Shown here piece after piece: positions 37,181 to 46,030 of a stretch of DNA of 64,000 bases; position 1 is the stretch's first letter, and the number at the start of each line of letters is the position of its first letter. The stretch spans positions 1-64,000 of the forward strand of contig NZ_JAHKPK010000011.1 of assembly GCF_018860665.1 (NCBI RefSeq), in the 5' to 3' direction. The position numbers and the translations under genes were made by a program. Source of the DNA: Pacificibacter marinus (GTDB taxonomy: Bacteria; Pseudomonadota; Alphaproteobacteria; Rhodobacterales; Rhodobacteraceae). A model generated the notes under the pieces. That model worked only from the letters and a program-made list of their open reading frames with translations, had not been told where the DNA came from and did no database searches.

Positions 37181-38119
37181 CTAAAAATTGACCCGATCGC
37201 CGCCCTTCAGATCCAAAATCTCGCGTGCCTCGTCCGGAGTGGCGACCTCACAGCCCAGATCCTCAACGATACGGCGGATCTTGGCGACCTGCTGCGCGTT
37301 GCTTTGCGCCAGCTTGCCGCGTGAGATAAACAGGCTGTCTTCAAGGCCAACGCGAACGTGGCCACCCATCTGGCTGGCCGTGGTGCCCAGCGTCATTTGC
37401 GATCCACCCGCGCCCAGAACCGACCAGCGGTAATCGTCGCCAAACAGACGATCGGCGGTGCGTTTCATAAAGATCAGATTGTCGATCTCAGGGCCAATCC
37501 CGCCCAGAATACCAAAGATGAACTGGATAAAGACAGGCGCTTTGAAAAGGCCGATATCCATACAAAATTTCAGGTTATACAAGTGGCCCACATCATAGCA
37601 TTCGTGTTCAAATTTCACGTCATGGGGGGCTAGAGTTTCGGCAGCTTCTTTGATGTCTTTAAAGGTATTGCGGAAGATATTACCGTCCGAATTGGCAACG
37701 TAATCCTTTTCCCAATCAAACTTCCAATCTTCATCTTTGTAACGGTTGGCGAGCGGATGAAACGAGAAGTTCATCGACCCCATGTTCATCGAACACATTT
37801 CCGGGGAAAACGTTTTCGCAGGATTGATCCGGTCCTGAATCGACAACGTCAACGATCCGCCCGTTGAGATATTCACAACTGCATCCGTCGCCTGTTTGAT
37901 GCGTGGCAGAAACGGCGCGAAATCGTCGATTGCGACGGACGGCGCGCCCGTTTCATTGTCGCGTGCGTGTAGGTGCAAGATAGATGCCCCCGCCTCTGCG
38001 GCATCTAGCGCCTGCTTGGCAATATCGTCATACGTGAAAGGCAGAGCATCAGACATCGTTGGGGTGTGAATGGCCCCTGTGATCGCGCAGGTGATGATGG
38101 TTTTTTGCTTCTTGGCCAT
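37181..38119 (-). CDS. Beta-keto acid cleavage enzyme (BKACE, DUF849)
   Basis: 312 residues. Zn ligands are seen in ILHLHARDNETG near residues 49-51, and the catalytic Arg/Glu/Asp group in GGHVRVGLEDSLF near residue 255; ITGAIHTPTMSDALPFT is the typical N-terminus. BKACE enzymes condense a beta-keto acid with acetyl-CoA to yield acetoacetyl-CoA and a shortened CoA ester or amine product (for example 3-keto-5-aminohexanoate or 3-dehydrocarnitine). It is the last gene of a long operon, 2 bp after livM. The substrate cannot be read; a 3-hydroxyacyl-type dehydrogenase in the same operon could supply the keto acid. Confidence 0.88.
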   Translation of the reverse strand: MAKKQKTIITCAITGAIHTPTMSDALPFTYDDIAKQALDAAEAGASILHLHARDNETGAPSVAIDDFAPFLPRIKQATDAVVNISTGGSLTLSIQDRINPAKTFSPEMCSMNMGSMNFSFHPLANRYKDEDWKFDWEKDYVANSDGNIFRNTFKDIKEAAETLAPHDVKFEHECYDVGHLYNLKFCMDIGLFKAPVFIQFIFGILGGIGPEIDNLIFMKRTADRLFGDDYRWSVLGAGGSQMTLGTTASQMGGHVRVGLEDSLFISRGKLAQSNAQQVAKIRRIVEDLGCEVATPDEAREILDLKGGDRVNF

Positions 38120-38121
38120 GC

Positions 38122-39150
38122 TTAGGCTCCTTTAGACGAATTGGATTGTTTGACGCGGAAACTCAGTGGGAACAGTTCCAGATTAAAGCGTGCACGAATG
38201 AGCCCCCAGATGCCGTTTGGGGCCTTGAGCATGATGACAATCGCGACCACCCCCAGCACCATCAGGTAAATAGTACCCAGATCGGCGAGCGTTTCGCGCA
38301 GGGCAAAGAAGATCAGCGTGCCGATGATCGGCCCCTCGATTGTGCCAATGCCGCCAATCACGACGATGAAGATGACGAATGCCGTCCAGTCGTTCACCGA
38401 AAATGCCGCGTCCGGCGAGATGCGCAGTTTCTGCAAAAAGATCAATGCGCCGATCATCGTCGTCAGCGCCGCCGTCACGACGTAGACGATGAATTTGGTG
38501 CGCCAGATGTCGATACCAAGTGATCCGGCGGCCAGTTCATTGTCGCGAATGGCCGTCAGCGCCAACCCGTTGCGAGACCGCAGGAACAAATAAACAGCCG
38601 CAATCACGATCACGGCGGATCCAAGCGCCAGCCAATAGCTGAGGGATTCACGCCCCGAGCGCGACTCTGACAACGACCTCACGATACCAACCGGCAAGGA
38701 CGAACCCGATCCGCCACCAAGTGAACTGACTTGGGCAAAGGACAGGCGGAACACCTCTGCGATAACCCATGTGCCAATGGCGAAATAGGCGCCGCGAAGT
38801 CGGAAAATCAGCAGTGCGACGGGGATCGCAATGATCGCCCCAAGAACGCCTGCAACACCAATCGCGGCGACGGGATGCATCCCACCGAACATGGTCAGCG
38901 CAAACAGCATATAGCCGCCGAACCCAACGTAGGCCTGCTGCCCGACAGATACGAGGCCAGCATAGCCCGCCATCAAATTCCAAAGACTGGCCAGCGCGAG
39001 GTACAAAAACAGCTCGCCCATAAGGCGCATATCCGCACGGCCTGCCCACCAAGGGGCGGCGATCAGGACGATCATCACAAGGATGGCAATGATGGCTGCG
39101 GCCTTGGTCGCAGCAGAGCTACGGGTGACGTGAAAATCAGAGTGGTTCAT
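38122..39150 (-). CDS. livM: Branched-chain-type ABC transporter permease LivM
   Basis: 342 residues from the ATG at 39150 (MNHSDFHVTRSSAATK); codons further upstream overlap livH and are not conserved. About ten hydrophobic helices and the typical AGYAGLVSVGQQAYVGFGGY and NELAAGSLGIDIWRTK loop. It forms the inner-membrane channel with LivH. It overlaps livH by 4 bp. Confidence 0.9.
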   Translation of the reverse strand: MNHSDFHVTRSSAATKAAAIIAILVMIVLIAAPWWAGRADMRLMGELFLYLALASLWNLMAGYAGLVSVGQQAYVGFGGYMLFALTMFGGMHPVAAIGVAGVLGAIIAIPVALLIFRLRGAYFAIGTWVIAEVFRLSFAQVSSLGGGSGSSLPVGIVRSLSESRSGRESLSYWLALGSAVIVIAAVYLFLRSRNGLALTAIRDNELAAGSLGIDIWRTKFIVYVVTAALTTMIGALIFLQKLRISPDAAFSVNDWTAFVIFIVVIGGIGTIEGPIIGTLIFFALRETLADLGTIYLMVLGVVAIVIMLKAPNGIWGLIRARFNLELFPLSFRVKQSNSSKGA

Positions 39151-40010
39151 CCGCTTATCCTCGGGAAAAGTCCATTCGGGCGCACGGCCAGGATCGCAAG
39201 GAACACAAGATGCCCCGCCAAAAGCTGCCAACCGGGATCGATCTTGGCACCCACCGTCTGGGCCACTCCTAGAATAACGCCGCCTGCAAGCGTTCCCCAA
39301 AGATTGCCAAGCCCGCCGATGATCACAGCCTCGAACCCGAAGATCAGGCGACCGCCGCCAATAGACGGATCAAAACTGGTGCGAATACCTAACATGATGC
39401 CCGCTATCGCAGTGACGCCGAGCGCGAGAGCCATCGCCAGCCCGAATATGTGACGCCGGTTCAGCCCCATCAATTGCGCGATTTCCTGATTGTCAGACGT
39501 CGCACGGAAGGCGCGTCCTAGGGCGGTCCGGTAGAACGTCCATTGCAGGGCGGCAATCACCGCTACGGCGATGGCAAACGTCAGCAAAGGCAAAACCCCC
39601 AAGGACAAACCGCCAACAGAAACGCTCGCAGTTTCTAAGGAACCCGCATTCATTTTCTGTGGATCAGCGGTGTAAATTTCAAGAAGCGCGTTTTGCAGGA
39701 TAACCGATAGTCCGAACGTTACCAAAAGCGGCGGCAACAGATCTCCGCCGAGCGTCTGGTTCAGGATGGATCGCTGTAAAACATACCCGATTACTGCCAT
39801 GCACGGCACCACGATGATCAGAGCCATCAGCGGGTGAATTCCAAGGATGGCCGTCACGCTCAGACCCAGATAGGCCCCCAGAACGATCATGTCGCCGTGA
39901 GCAATGTTCACAAGCCGCATCACGCCAAAGATCAATGAAAGACCCGCCGCGAACAGCGCGTATAGCCCGCCGAGCAAAGTGCCCTGAACCACTGCATTCA
40001 CCCATTCCAT
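39147..40010 (-). CDS. livH: Branched-chain-type ABC transporter permease LivH
   Basis: 287 residues from the ATG at 40010 (MEWVNAVVQGTLLGGLYALF). GLSLIFGVMRLVNIAHGDMI and the EAA-like loop region RATSDNQEIAQLMGLNRRHI are family signatures. It lies 1 bp from livF. Confidence 0.91.
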   Translation of the reverse strand: MEWVNAVVQGTLLGGLYALFAAGLSLIFGVMRLVNIAHGDMIVLGAYLGLSVTAILGIHPLMALIIVVPCMAVIGYVLQRSILNQTLGGDLLPPLLVTFGLSVILQNALLEIYTADPQKMNAGSLETASVSVGGLSLGVLPLLTFAIAVAVIAALQWTFYRTALGRAFRATSDNQEIAQLMGLNRRHIFGLAMALALGVTAIAGIMLGIRTSFDPSIGGGRLIFGFEAVIIGGLGNLWGTLAGGVILGVAQTVGAKIDPGWQLLAGHLVFLAILAVRPNGLFPRISG

Positions 40011-40011
40011 A

Positions 40012-40719
40012 TTATTCAACTCCGAAATAAGCGCGCGAAATGTCTTCGCGGGCAACAGTTGCAGACGGGCCGTTCAATGATACGCGACCCTCTTGAAGAC
40101 AGTAAAACCGGCTGGACACCGAAAGCGCCTTGCTGATGTCTTGCTCCACGATCAGCGCGCTCATGCCTTCCCCGATGATGCCGGGGAGGGCGGCGTAAAT
40201 GTCTTTGATGATGATCGGCGCAAGCCCGAGGCTGATTTCATCAAACAGGATCAAATCGGGGTTCGCCATCAGCGCACGGCCAATCGCAACCATCTGTTGC
40301 TGCCCCCCTGAAAGCGACGTTGATTGCTGCGCGCGGCGTTCTTTCAGGATCGGGAACAGCTTGTAAACCGCTTCCAAAGACCACGGTCCTTTGCGCCCGA
40401 TCTGCCCGCCAATGATTAAGTTCTCTTCTACGGAAAGAGACGGGAAAAGCTGGCGCCCTTCTGGAACCAAAGCGACGCCTCTTTTGGCCACCTCATCAGC
40501 ACGTAATGCGCCGATCCCCTCGCCACGATATTCAACCATTGCTGCGTCGTTCTGCGTCAGCCCCGAAATGGAACGCAACAAGGTCGTCTTGCCTGCGCCA
40601 TTGGCCCCGATAATCGCCAGAACCTCGCCCTCGGCGACCTCCAGATCGACGCCATACAGGGCCTGAAAATCTCCGTAGTGAGCTTCAAGCCCAGAGATGT
40701 GCAAAATTGGATCAGGCAT
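40012..40719 (-). CDS. livF: ABC transporter ATP-binding protein LivF
   Basis: 235 residues: Walker A GANGAGKTTLLRSISGL, signature SLSGGQQQMVAIGRALM, Walker B LILFDEISLGLAP, and switch His replaced by a Gln in VEQDI as usual for LivF. One of two cytoplasmic ATPases of the importer. It overlaps livG by 8 bp. Confidence 0.92.
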   Translation of the reverse strand: MPDPILHISGLEAHYGDFQALYGVDLEVAEGEVLAIIGANGAGKTTLLRSISGLTQNDAAMVEYRGEGIGALRADEVAKRGVALVPEGRQLFPSLSVEENLIIGGQIGRKGPWSLEAVYKLFPILKERRAQQSTSLSGGQQQMVAIGRALMANPDLILFDEISLGLAPIIIKDIYAALPGIIGEGMSALIVEQDISKALSVSSRFYCLQEGRVSLNGPSATVAREDISRAYFGVE

Positions 40720-41440
40720 CGGCTTCTATCCCCAAATAAATTTCCTGCACTTCGGGGCTTTTCATGATCGCGTGAGGTTCGCCCTCGGCAATCTTTTTGC
40801 CAAAATCGATAACGATCAATCGGTCCACCACAGCCAGAAGCGCGTGAACCACATGTTCGATCCAGATGATCGTGACGCCACTTGCGTGAATGTCTTTGAT
40901 GGTTTTCACCAAAGATGCGCATTCAGCCTCTGTCAGCCCGCCCGCGATCTCGTCCAGCATCAACAGTTTAGGTCTTGCGCAGAGTGCTCGAGTCAATTCG
41001 AGTCGTTTGCGCCCCAATAGGGTCAGCCCGCCCGCCAAAGTGTTTGCACGGTCTAACAATTCGGTTTGTTCCAACACTTCAAGGCAGAATTTCTCAGCTT
41101 CATGGCCTGACAATCCCGCAGCTTGTGTGGCGGCAACCATCGCGTTTTCAAAAACGGTCATCCCCGAAAACGGCTGCGGCACCTGAAAACTACGCGCCAT
41201 GCCTGACCGGCATCGTTTCGCGGCGTTCATCGAGGTCACGTCTTGCCCATTGAAATGCACCTTGCCGGAATTCGGCTGCAACGTGCCCGTAATCAGATTG
41301 AACATCGAGGTCTTACCAGCCCCGTTTGGCCCGATCACGCCAAGCGCTTCACCCGCCTCGACGCCGTAGGTTAGCTCGTCGGCGACCGTCACGGCGCCAA
41401 AGGATTTGGTAACTTGGTCGAGTTGAAGAAATGCCGTCAT
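40712..41440 (-). CDS. livG: ABC transporter ATP-binding protein LivG
   Basis: 242 residues: Walker A GPNGAGKTSMFNLITG and Walker B LLMLDEIAGGLTEAE. The signature loop reads LTLLGRKRLELTRAL instead of LSGGQ, a variant known in a subgroup of LivG proteins that transport compounds other than branched-chain amino acids. It works with LivF. Confidence 0.9.
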   Translation of the reverse strand: MTAFLQLDQVTKSFGAVTVADELTYGVEAGEALGVIGPNGAGKTSMFNLITGTLQPNSGKVHFNGQDVTSMNAAKRCRSGMARSFQVPQPFSGMTVFENAMVAATQAAGLSGHEAEKFCLEVLEQTELLDRANTLAGGLTLLGRKRLELTRALCARPKLLMLDEIAGGLTEAECASLVKTIKDIHASGVTIIWIEHVVHALLAVVDRLIVIDFGKKIAEGEPHAIMKSPEVQEIYLGIEADA

Positions 41441-41464
41441 TGCGTTTTCCTGTTGCGTTATTAT

Positions 41465-41492
41465 TGGTCGCGCCTTCCAGTAGGCGCGACCA
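41465..41492 (-). promoter_or_regulatory. Intra-operon stem-loop after the binding-protein gene
   Basis: TGGTCGCGCCT and AGGCGCGACCA are perfect 11-bp arms around a 6-base loop. It lies between the binding-protein gene and livG on the transcribed minus strand. No T-run follows, so it likely acts to stabilise the upstream message or partly terminate, raising binding-protein levels. Confidence 0.65.
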
Positions 41493-41501
41493 GAGTTCTT
41501 G

Positions 41502-42776
41502 TCAGGAAAGCAGCTTGAGTTCGCCGGTCAACGGGATGTCGGGATGCGCTGAGTTTGCAACGATTTTGAGGTCCATCCCGTCGCCATCACGCTGCCACTG
41601 GCCCGCGACCAACGGCGTCTTCGTGACGTTGTTGATCGGGCCGGTTGACCAATCAACATTACCAACGATGGTATTGAGATTGGTCGATGCAATCGCCGAA
41701 ACGATCGCTGCCGGATCTTCCAAATCTTCAGCACGCTTAACGACGTCAGCAACGACCTCGAACAAAGCGTGTTTGAACCCGATAGGCTGCGTCCAAGGGC
41801 GGCCTGTCGCCGCAGTAAACCCGTCTGCCAATTCTTTCGAGCTCGCACCCGTCAACGACGAGTTAAACGGGTGGTTTGGTGACCACCAAACCTCGGATGA
41901 CAATCCGTCACCACGATCGCCAAGCGATTCAATCACGGACGGGAAAAGCAATGCCTTACCAATCGTGACGATTTTCGGTGCAAACCCCTGTTGGGCAGAC
42001 TGTGCCCAGAATGTCGCGAAATCCGGTGGAATCATGTTGCCCGTGACGATCTCACAGCCCGCGGCCTTGAACGCTGCGATCTGGTTGCTGAAATCGTCTG
42101 ACAGTGGCTGATACCGGCCCGGATCAATCAGATCATAGCCTGCTTCCGCGAACGGTTTTGGCAAGCCAAGTTCAGGGTCGCCCCATGCGTTGCCATCAGC
42201 GTCATTCGGGAACAACCCGCCAACGGTTTTGGACACACCTGTCGGGCCCCACATATCAAGGAAAGCACCAATGACGTCCTCTAGGCCCCAAAAGAAGTGA
42301 TAGGTGTTTTGGAACCCTTCGCCCGGCACGCCGTTGCGACCAAAGAAATACGGCTGCCAAGGACAATCGGTGGTGATGCACGGCACTTCGTTGATCTCGG
42401 CCTGATCGGATACGGGGTTTACCGTTTCAGGAGTAGACGCGGCAACGATGATGTCGACCTCATCCCCAAGGATCAAATCTGCCGCAACCTCGGCGGCGCG
42501 GTTGGGGTTGGATTGGCTGTCTTTTGAAATGATTTCAACGTTGTAGGTCTTACCGTTGTTCTCAATTCCGGCAGCAAACCTTTGGCTAATCGCATCCAGA
42601 ACGTAATCATCCGCTTCTGCAAATGAGGCCAATGGGCCCGTACGTGGGCTAACATGCCCGACGCGCAATGTCGGACTCTGGGCATAGGCCCGTGTGCTTG
42701 TCAAAATCGCAGGTGCAGCAATTGTTGCAGCACTGGCCGACAGGAACCTGCGGCGTGTCCATGTTGTCTTTGTCAT
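41502..42776 (-). CDS. Periplasmic substrate-binding protein of Liv-type ABC transporter (Tat-exported)
   Basis: 424 residues. A twin-arginine signal TRRRFLSASAATIAAPAIL precedes the mature Peripla_BP_6 domain, which begins TLRVGHVSPRTGPLASFAEA. Aromatic residues rich in the second lobe (CPWQPYFFGRNGVPGEGF, WGLEDVIGAFLDMWG) may contact a bulky ligand. The longer-than-usual protein and Tat signal resemble binding proteins for aromatic or amide compounds, not leucine. The ligand is unknown. Confidence 0.87.
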   Translation of the reverse strand: MTKTTWTRRRFLSASAATIAAPAILTSTRAYAQSPTLRVGHVSPRTGPLASFAEADDYVLDAISQRFAAGIENNGKTYNVEIISKDSQSNPNRAAEVAADLILGDEVDIIVAASTPETVNPVSDQAEINEVPCITTDCPWQPYFFGRNGVPGEGFQNTYHFFWGLEDVIGAFLDMWGPTGVSKTVGGLFPNDADGNAWGDPELGLPKPFAEAGYDLIDPGRYQPLSDDFSNQIAAFKAAGCEIVTGNMIPPDFATFWAQSAQQGFAPKIVTIGKALLFPSVIESLGDRGDGLSSEVWWSPNHPFNSSLTGASSKELADGFTAATGRPWTQPIGFKHALFEVVADVVKRAEDLEDPAAIVSAIASTNLNTIVGNVDWSTGPINNVTKTPLVAGQWQRDGDGMDLKIVANSAHPDIPLTGELKLLS

Positions 42777-42824
42777 CTGGTCGTCCTCCCTAAGTCGGTT
42801 TGTTCAACCGTGTTATCGTTCGTT

Positions 42825-43751
42825 TCAGTCCAATAAAATTCCATCAAGACGGTTCAGATGTCGCGCGACACGCGCCCGTACTTGGTCGGCTTCTTCGGGT
42901 GTCCATTTGCGGAACCCTTCCCCCGATTTCATGCCCAGCCGTCCCTCCTCGACAAGCTGTTCAAGATACGGTGACGGCCCTTTTCTGCTTTCCAGATCGA
43001 ACAGCACGTTCTCGTGGATATCGAGGGTCAGGTCCGTGCCAACCAGATCGGCATTTTCCAATGGTCCAAGCACGGCAAGCCGCCGCCCGAAACTGGCTTT
43101 GATTACGGTATCAACGGATTCAGCGTCACAAATGCCATTCTCCACAAGGCTGATTGCCTCGCGCCAAAGGGCATGCTGCAGCCGATTACCGATAAACCCC
43201 GGCACGTCTTTGTTGACGCGAACGGGCGTCTTTCCCGCGTCTTCCAACAGCGCCATCATATCGTCCGCCACCGCGACATCGGTCCACTCTGTGCTGACGA
43301 CTTCGACCAACGGGATCAAATGCGGCGGGTTCCACCAATGGGTGCCGATTGCCCGCCCCTTAATGCGCAGCTCGCTCATGATTTTGGTAATCGGCATCAC
43401 GGATGTGTTGGACGCAAGGATACAAGTCTCGGGTGCGAGCTCTTCGATTTCAGCAAAAATCTTGCGCTTTAGGTCCAGCTTCTCGGGGGCCGCTTCAAAT
43501 ACGACTTCAGCGTTCTTAACTGCCCGTTCAATCGACCCCGTGATCTCGATTTTCTTAAGGATTTTGGCGATCTTCTCGTCGGACTCACCCATCCCCTTGA
43601 GACTGTCCATAATGCGGCGCGATACGCTCGCTCGTGCGTCCTCGACAGGGTCCGTGATCAGCACATATTGTCCGGCACGGGCCAACGTCAGGGCAATGCC
43701 GTGCCCCATGAGGCCGGCACCAATAACTGCGATTTGGCGGTTCTTTTTCAT
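42825..43751 (-). CDS. 3-hydroxyacyl-CoA / L-carnitine-type dehydrogenase
   Basis: 308 residues: NAD motif AVIGAGLMGHGIALTLARAG at the N-terminus, catalytic His in GTHWWNPPHLIPLVEVV near residue 140, and a helical C-terminal dimerisation domain (GNRLQHALWREAISLVENG). The WW-PP pattern after the His, in place of HFFNP, is that of L-carnitine dehydrogenase, L-gulonate dehydrogenase (lambda-crystallin) and similar enzymes acting on free beta-hydroxy acids. It would make the beta-keto acid used by the BKACE in the same operon. Confidence 0.85.
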   Translation of the reverse strand: MKKNRQIAVIGAGLMGHGIALTLARAGQYVLITDPVEDARASVSRRIMDSLKGMGESDEKIAKILKKIEITGSIERAVKNAEVVFEAAPEKLDLKRKIFAEIEELAPETCILASNTSVMPITKIMSELRIKGRAIGTHWWNPPHLIPLVEVVSTEWTDVAVADDMMALLEDAGKTPVRVNKDVPGFIGNRLQHALWREAISLVENGICDAESVDTVIKASFGRRLAVLGPLENADLVGTDLTLDIHENVLFDLESRKGPSPYLEQLVEEGRLGMKSGEGFRKWTPEEADQVRARVARHLNRLDGILLD

Positions 43752-43754
43752 CGA

Positions 43755-44552
43755 TCAGCCTGCCGTATATCCACCGTCAGCATACAGAATATGCCCGGTG
43801 TAAAAATCAGATGCTTTTGATGCGAGGAACAGAAGCGGCCCCGCCAGATCTTCCGGTTCGCCCAATCGCCCTTTGGGGACACGGGCAAGAAAACCGGAGC
43901 GTACCGCGTTGGCCTCTTCGTTGTCTTCAAACATCCACGCAGTCAGTGGCGAACGAAAAACCGTTGGTGCGATCGCGTTTACCGTGATGCCTGTTGGCCC
44001 TAATTCGCAGCCAAGCGCCTTGGTCAAACCATCGGTCGCCGCCTTAGATGCACAATAGGCAGTGTAGCCCGCAGGATGCCCCAAAAGGCCACGTGCGGAT
44101 GACACCAGAACGATCTTGCCGCCCTCACCCTGCGCCTTCATTTGCGCAGCAGCGGCGCGGGCCAAAAGCCAGCTTTGCGTAACGTTGGCATCCATCACCG
44201 ACTGAAACGTTTCTGGCGACATATCATTAATCAACGCCACCTTATTCATGCCAGACGCGACCACCAAGATATCGAGTTTATTATATGTCGCGACAGCCTG
44301 TGCAACCATGTCAGCGCAGACAGATTCATCTGTTGGGCGTGTATTAATTGCAGTCACTTCCGCGCCCATGCCACGGCATTCTTCGGCGATCATATCCAAT
44401 GCAGATTGATTCCCCGCAACCAGCACAAGTTTCGCTCCAGCCCCTGCCAGAATACGCGCCGCCACCATGCCAAAGGCACCTGACGCGCCTGTGATCAGAG
44501 CAACTTTGTCTTTCACGTCAAACATCGAAAGAGGGTTTTGCATTACGTTCAT
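43755..44552 (-). CDS. Short-chain dehydrogenase/reductase
   Basis: 265 residues: TGASGAFGMVAARILAGAG coenzyme motif near residue 21, catalytic Ser in LVSSARG near residue 150, and YxxxK in YTAYCASKAA. The usual classical-SDR NNAG is replaced by VVASGMNK. Closest in style to gluconate 5-dehydrogenase-like enzymes. It lies 3 bp before the hydroxyacyl dehydrogenase gene, so it is part of the same pathway and may act on a hydroxy or oxo intermediate. Confidence 0.85.
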   Translation of the reverse strand: MNVMQNPLSMFDVKDKVALITGASGAFGMVAARILAGAGAKLVLVAGNQSALDMIAEECRGMGAEVTAINTRPTDESVCADMVAQAVATYNKLDILVVASGMNKVALINDMSPETFQSVMDANVTQSWLLARAAAAQMKAQGEGGKIVLVSSARGLLGHPAGYTAYCASKAATDGLTKALGCELGPTGITVNAIAPTVFRSPLTAWMFEDNEEANAVRSGFLARVPKGRLGEPEDLAGPLLFLASKASDFYTGHILYADGGYTAG

Positions 44553-44554
44553 AT

Positions 44555-44899
44555 TCAGGACTCCGGAGGATAAGGAATGACGACCAGCATTTTTGCTGTC
44601 TCATTGCTGCGGTTCTCAATCTTGCGAACTTCGCCCGAGGGAATGGTGCAGCTGTCGTATTTTTTCAGAACAGTCTCGACACCATCAACAATCACGGTCA
44701 TCTCACCTTCCAGCATGACGTAGACTTTCTCGAACGGGGTTGAATCCGGCCCAGCACCGCCCCCTGGAAGGAACTGACTAAATCCAACCCACTGATTGGT
44801 CGGTCCGCCCTCTTCAAACCCTTGCAAGCGTAGCCCATGACATTCGAAATGGTTTGGCGCAACATAGGGCTGTGCGTCGGCAAATCGCTTAAGGTGCAT
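44555..44899 (-). CDS. Small cupin-domain protein
   Basis: 114 residues, single cupin fold: VAPNHFECHGLRLQGFEEGG, then FEKVYVMLEGEMTVIVDGVE as the second cupin motif region. The metal-binding His set is incomplete, so a catalytic role is uncertain. It may be an isomerase, lyase or ligand sensor of the pathway. The stop is 2 bp before the SDR start. Confidence 0.75.
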   Translation of the reverse strand: MHLKRFADAQPYVAPNHFECHGLRLQGFEEGGPTNQWVGFSQFLPGGGAGPDSTPFEKVYVMLEGEMTVIVDGVETVLKKYDSCTIPSGEVRKIENRSNETAKMLVVIPYPPES

Positions 44900-44972
44900 G
44901 TCTTCTCCTCCCAGAAAATCGTGCGATTGACGTGCTACCCTATCCCTCCAGACAGGACAGCACGTTTTGCTT

Positions 44973-45809
44973 TTAGAATTCAGCGCCGTCGTCGATGCGG
45001 AAGTCTTGGCCCTTGTCGATCATCGCCACGAGGCGAATGATGCAGCCATCACCACGGTCCCAGTTCCAAGGGAAGAAGGCGAAGGTACAGCGCTTGCCGG
45101 TCACCGCGTCTAGATCGCCGCCAACGTTCTCGATGCCGAGAATACCGTTCTTGAACAACACGTTGTGCACTGGCTCCCACTCGGGGAATGCGTCTTTCCA
45201 ATCGATGCCGCCGGACCATTCCTTGTACTCTTCGGCCAGGTGCGGCAGCAGCGGACCGTTGCGCTGCGGGCCGATCGCGGTGGCCAGCGGGTGGTCGTTG
45301 GCCTGGGTGTCGTGACCGACAACCTTCACGCCCTTTTCGACCATCCATTCGCCCGCCGACTTCACGAAGCCGGGACAATAAGCGAAGTAATCACCGTCTT
45401 CGTAACGCTTGTGCCAGCCGGTGTTGATGATCAGAACGTCGCCCTTACGGATCGCGTGACCGCAAGCCTTTTCAAGGTCTTCGCCTGTGATCGGCTCCCA
45501 CTTTTTCTTGGGCAAGGATACGACAATCCCAGTGCCAAAGAAATGCGGCAGCGGAACTTCGTCGATGAACGGCGTGCCCTGAACAACGTGTGCGGGTGCA
45601 TCAATATGGGTCGTTGCGTGCATAGTTGTCGTAATGCGCTGACTCAGAACGCCAGATTTCGCCATGTAGTGGATACGTTCGATTTTTGTATCCTCAAAAT
45701 AAGGCCAGTTCGGGTTCTGAAACCCAAAACGGTGGCTGAGGTTATAAAACTCAAGCCCCATATCGTTGTCGGTATTTGCTTGAAACTCTATGCCGCGGAT
45801 TTCGACCAT
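44973..45809 (-). CDS. Cyclase family protein (kynurenine-formamidase-like metal hydrolase)
   Basis: 278 residues from the ATG at 45809, which follows GGAGGAG; a TTG three codons earlier is unlikely. The PF04199 signature HATTHIDAPAHV supplies His/His/Asp metal ligands, with DVLIINTGWHKRY and GVKVVGHDTQAND as later conserved blocks. Members hydrolyse cyclic or N-formyl amides and lactones (kynurenine formamidase, isatin hydrolase). First gene of the long minus-strand operon, divergent from the IclR regulator; it would open a cyclic or amide substrate. Confidence 0.85.
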   Translation of the reverse strand: MVEIRGIEFQANTDNDMGLEFYNLSHRFGFQNPNWPYFEDTKIERIHYMAKSGVLSQRITTTMHATTHIDAPAHVVQGTPFIDEVPLPHFFGTGIVVSLPKKKWEPITGEDLEKACGHAIRKGDVLIINTGWHKRYEDGDYFAYCPGFVKSAGEWMVEKGVKVVGHDTQANDHPLATAIGPQRNGPLLPHLAEEYKEWSGGIDWKDAFPEWEPVHNVLFKNGILGIENVGGDLDAVTGKRCTFAFFPWNWDRGDGCIIRLVAMIDKGQDFRIDDGAEF

Positions 45810-45929
45810 TGGATACAACTCCTCCGTTCGCGGCCTTGGCCACGCTGTTGATTTGCGAATGTCAGGATGGTTCCTCCCAGTCCCGTCTCTACAAATAAAG
45901 CATATGGTCTATCCTGACGTCAACAAATT

Positions 45930-45965
45930 AATCGCATCGTGATACTGCTGTATTGCATTGCGATT
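45930..45965. promoter_or_regulatory. Candidate IclR operator
   Basis: AATCGCA (45930-45936) and TGCGATT (45959-45965) form a 7-bp inverted repeat in the 221-bp region between the divergent cyclase and iclR-type genes. Position fits an IclR binding site; the wide spacer makes this tentative. Confidence 0.35.
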
Positions 45966-46030
45966 TGATATGTTGACAATGTCTAAAATTCAGTGTGTTA
46001 CGGGAAAGCAAAAAAGAGCCGGAGCTGATC

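Noticed and set aside
42694-43803. 369-codon plus-strand frame across the hydroxyacid dehydrogenase gene
   Set aside because: Ser/Arg-rich translation without motifs; the opposite strand encodes an intact NAD-binding dehydrogenase with known catalytic residues.
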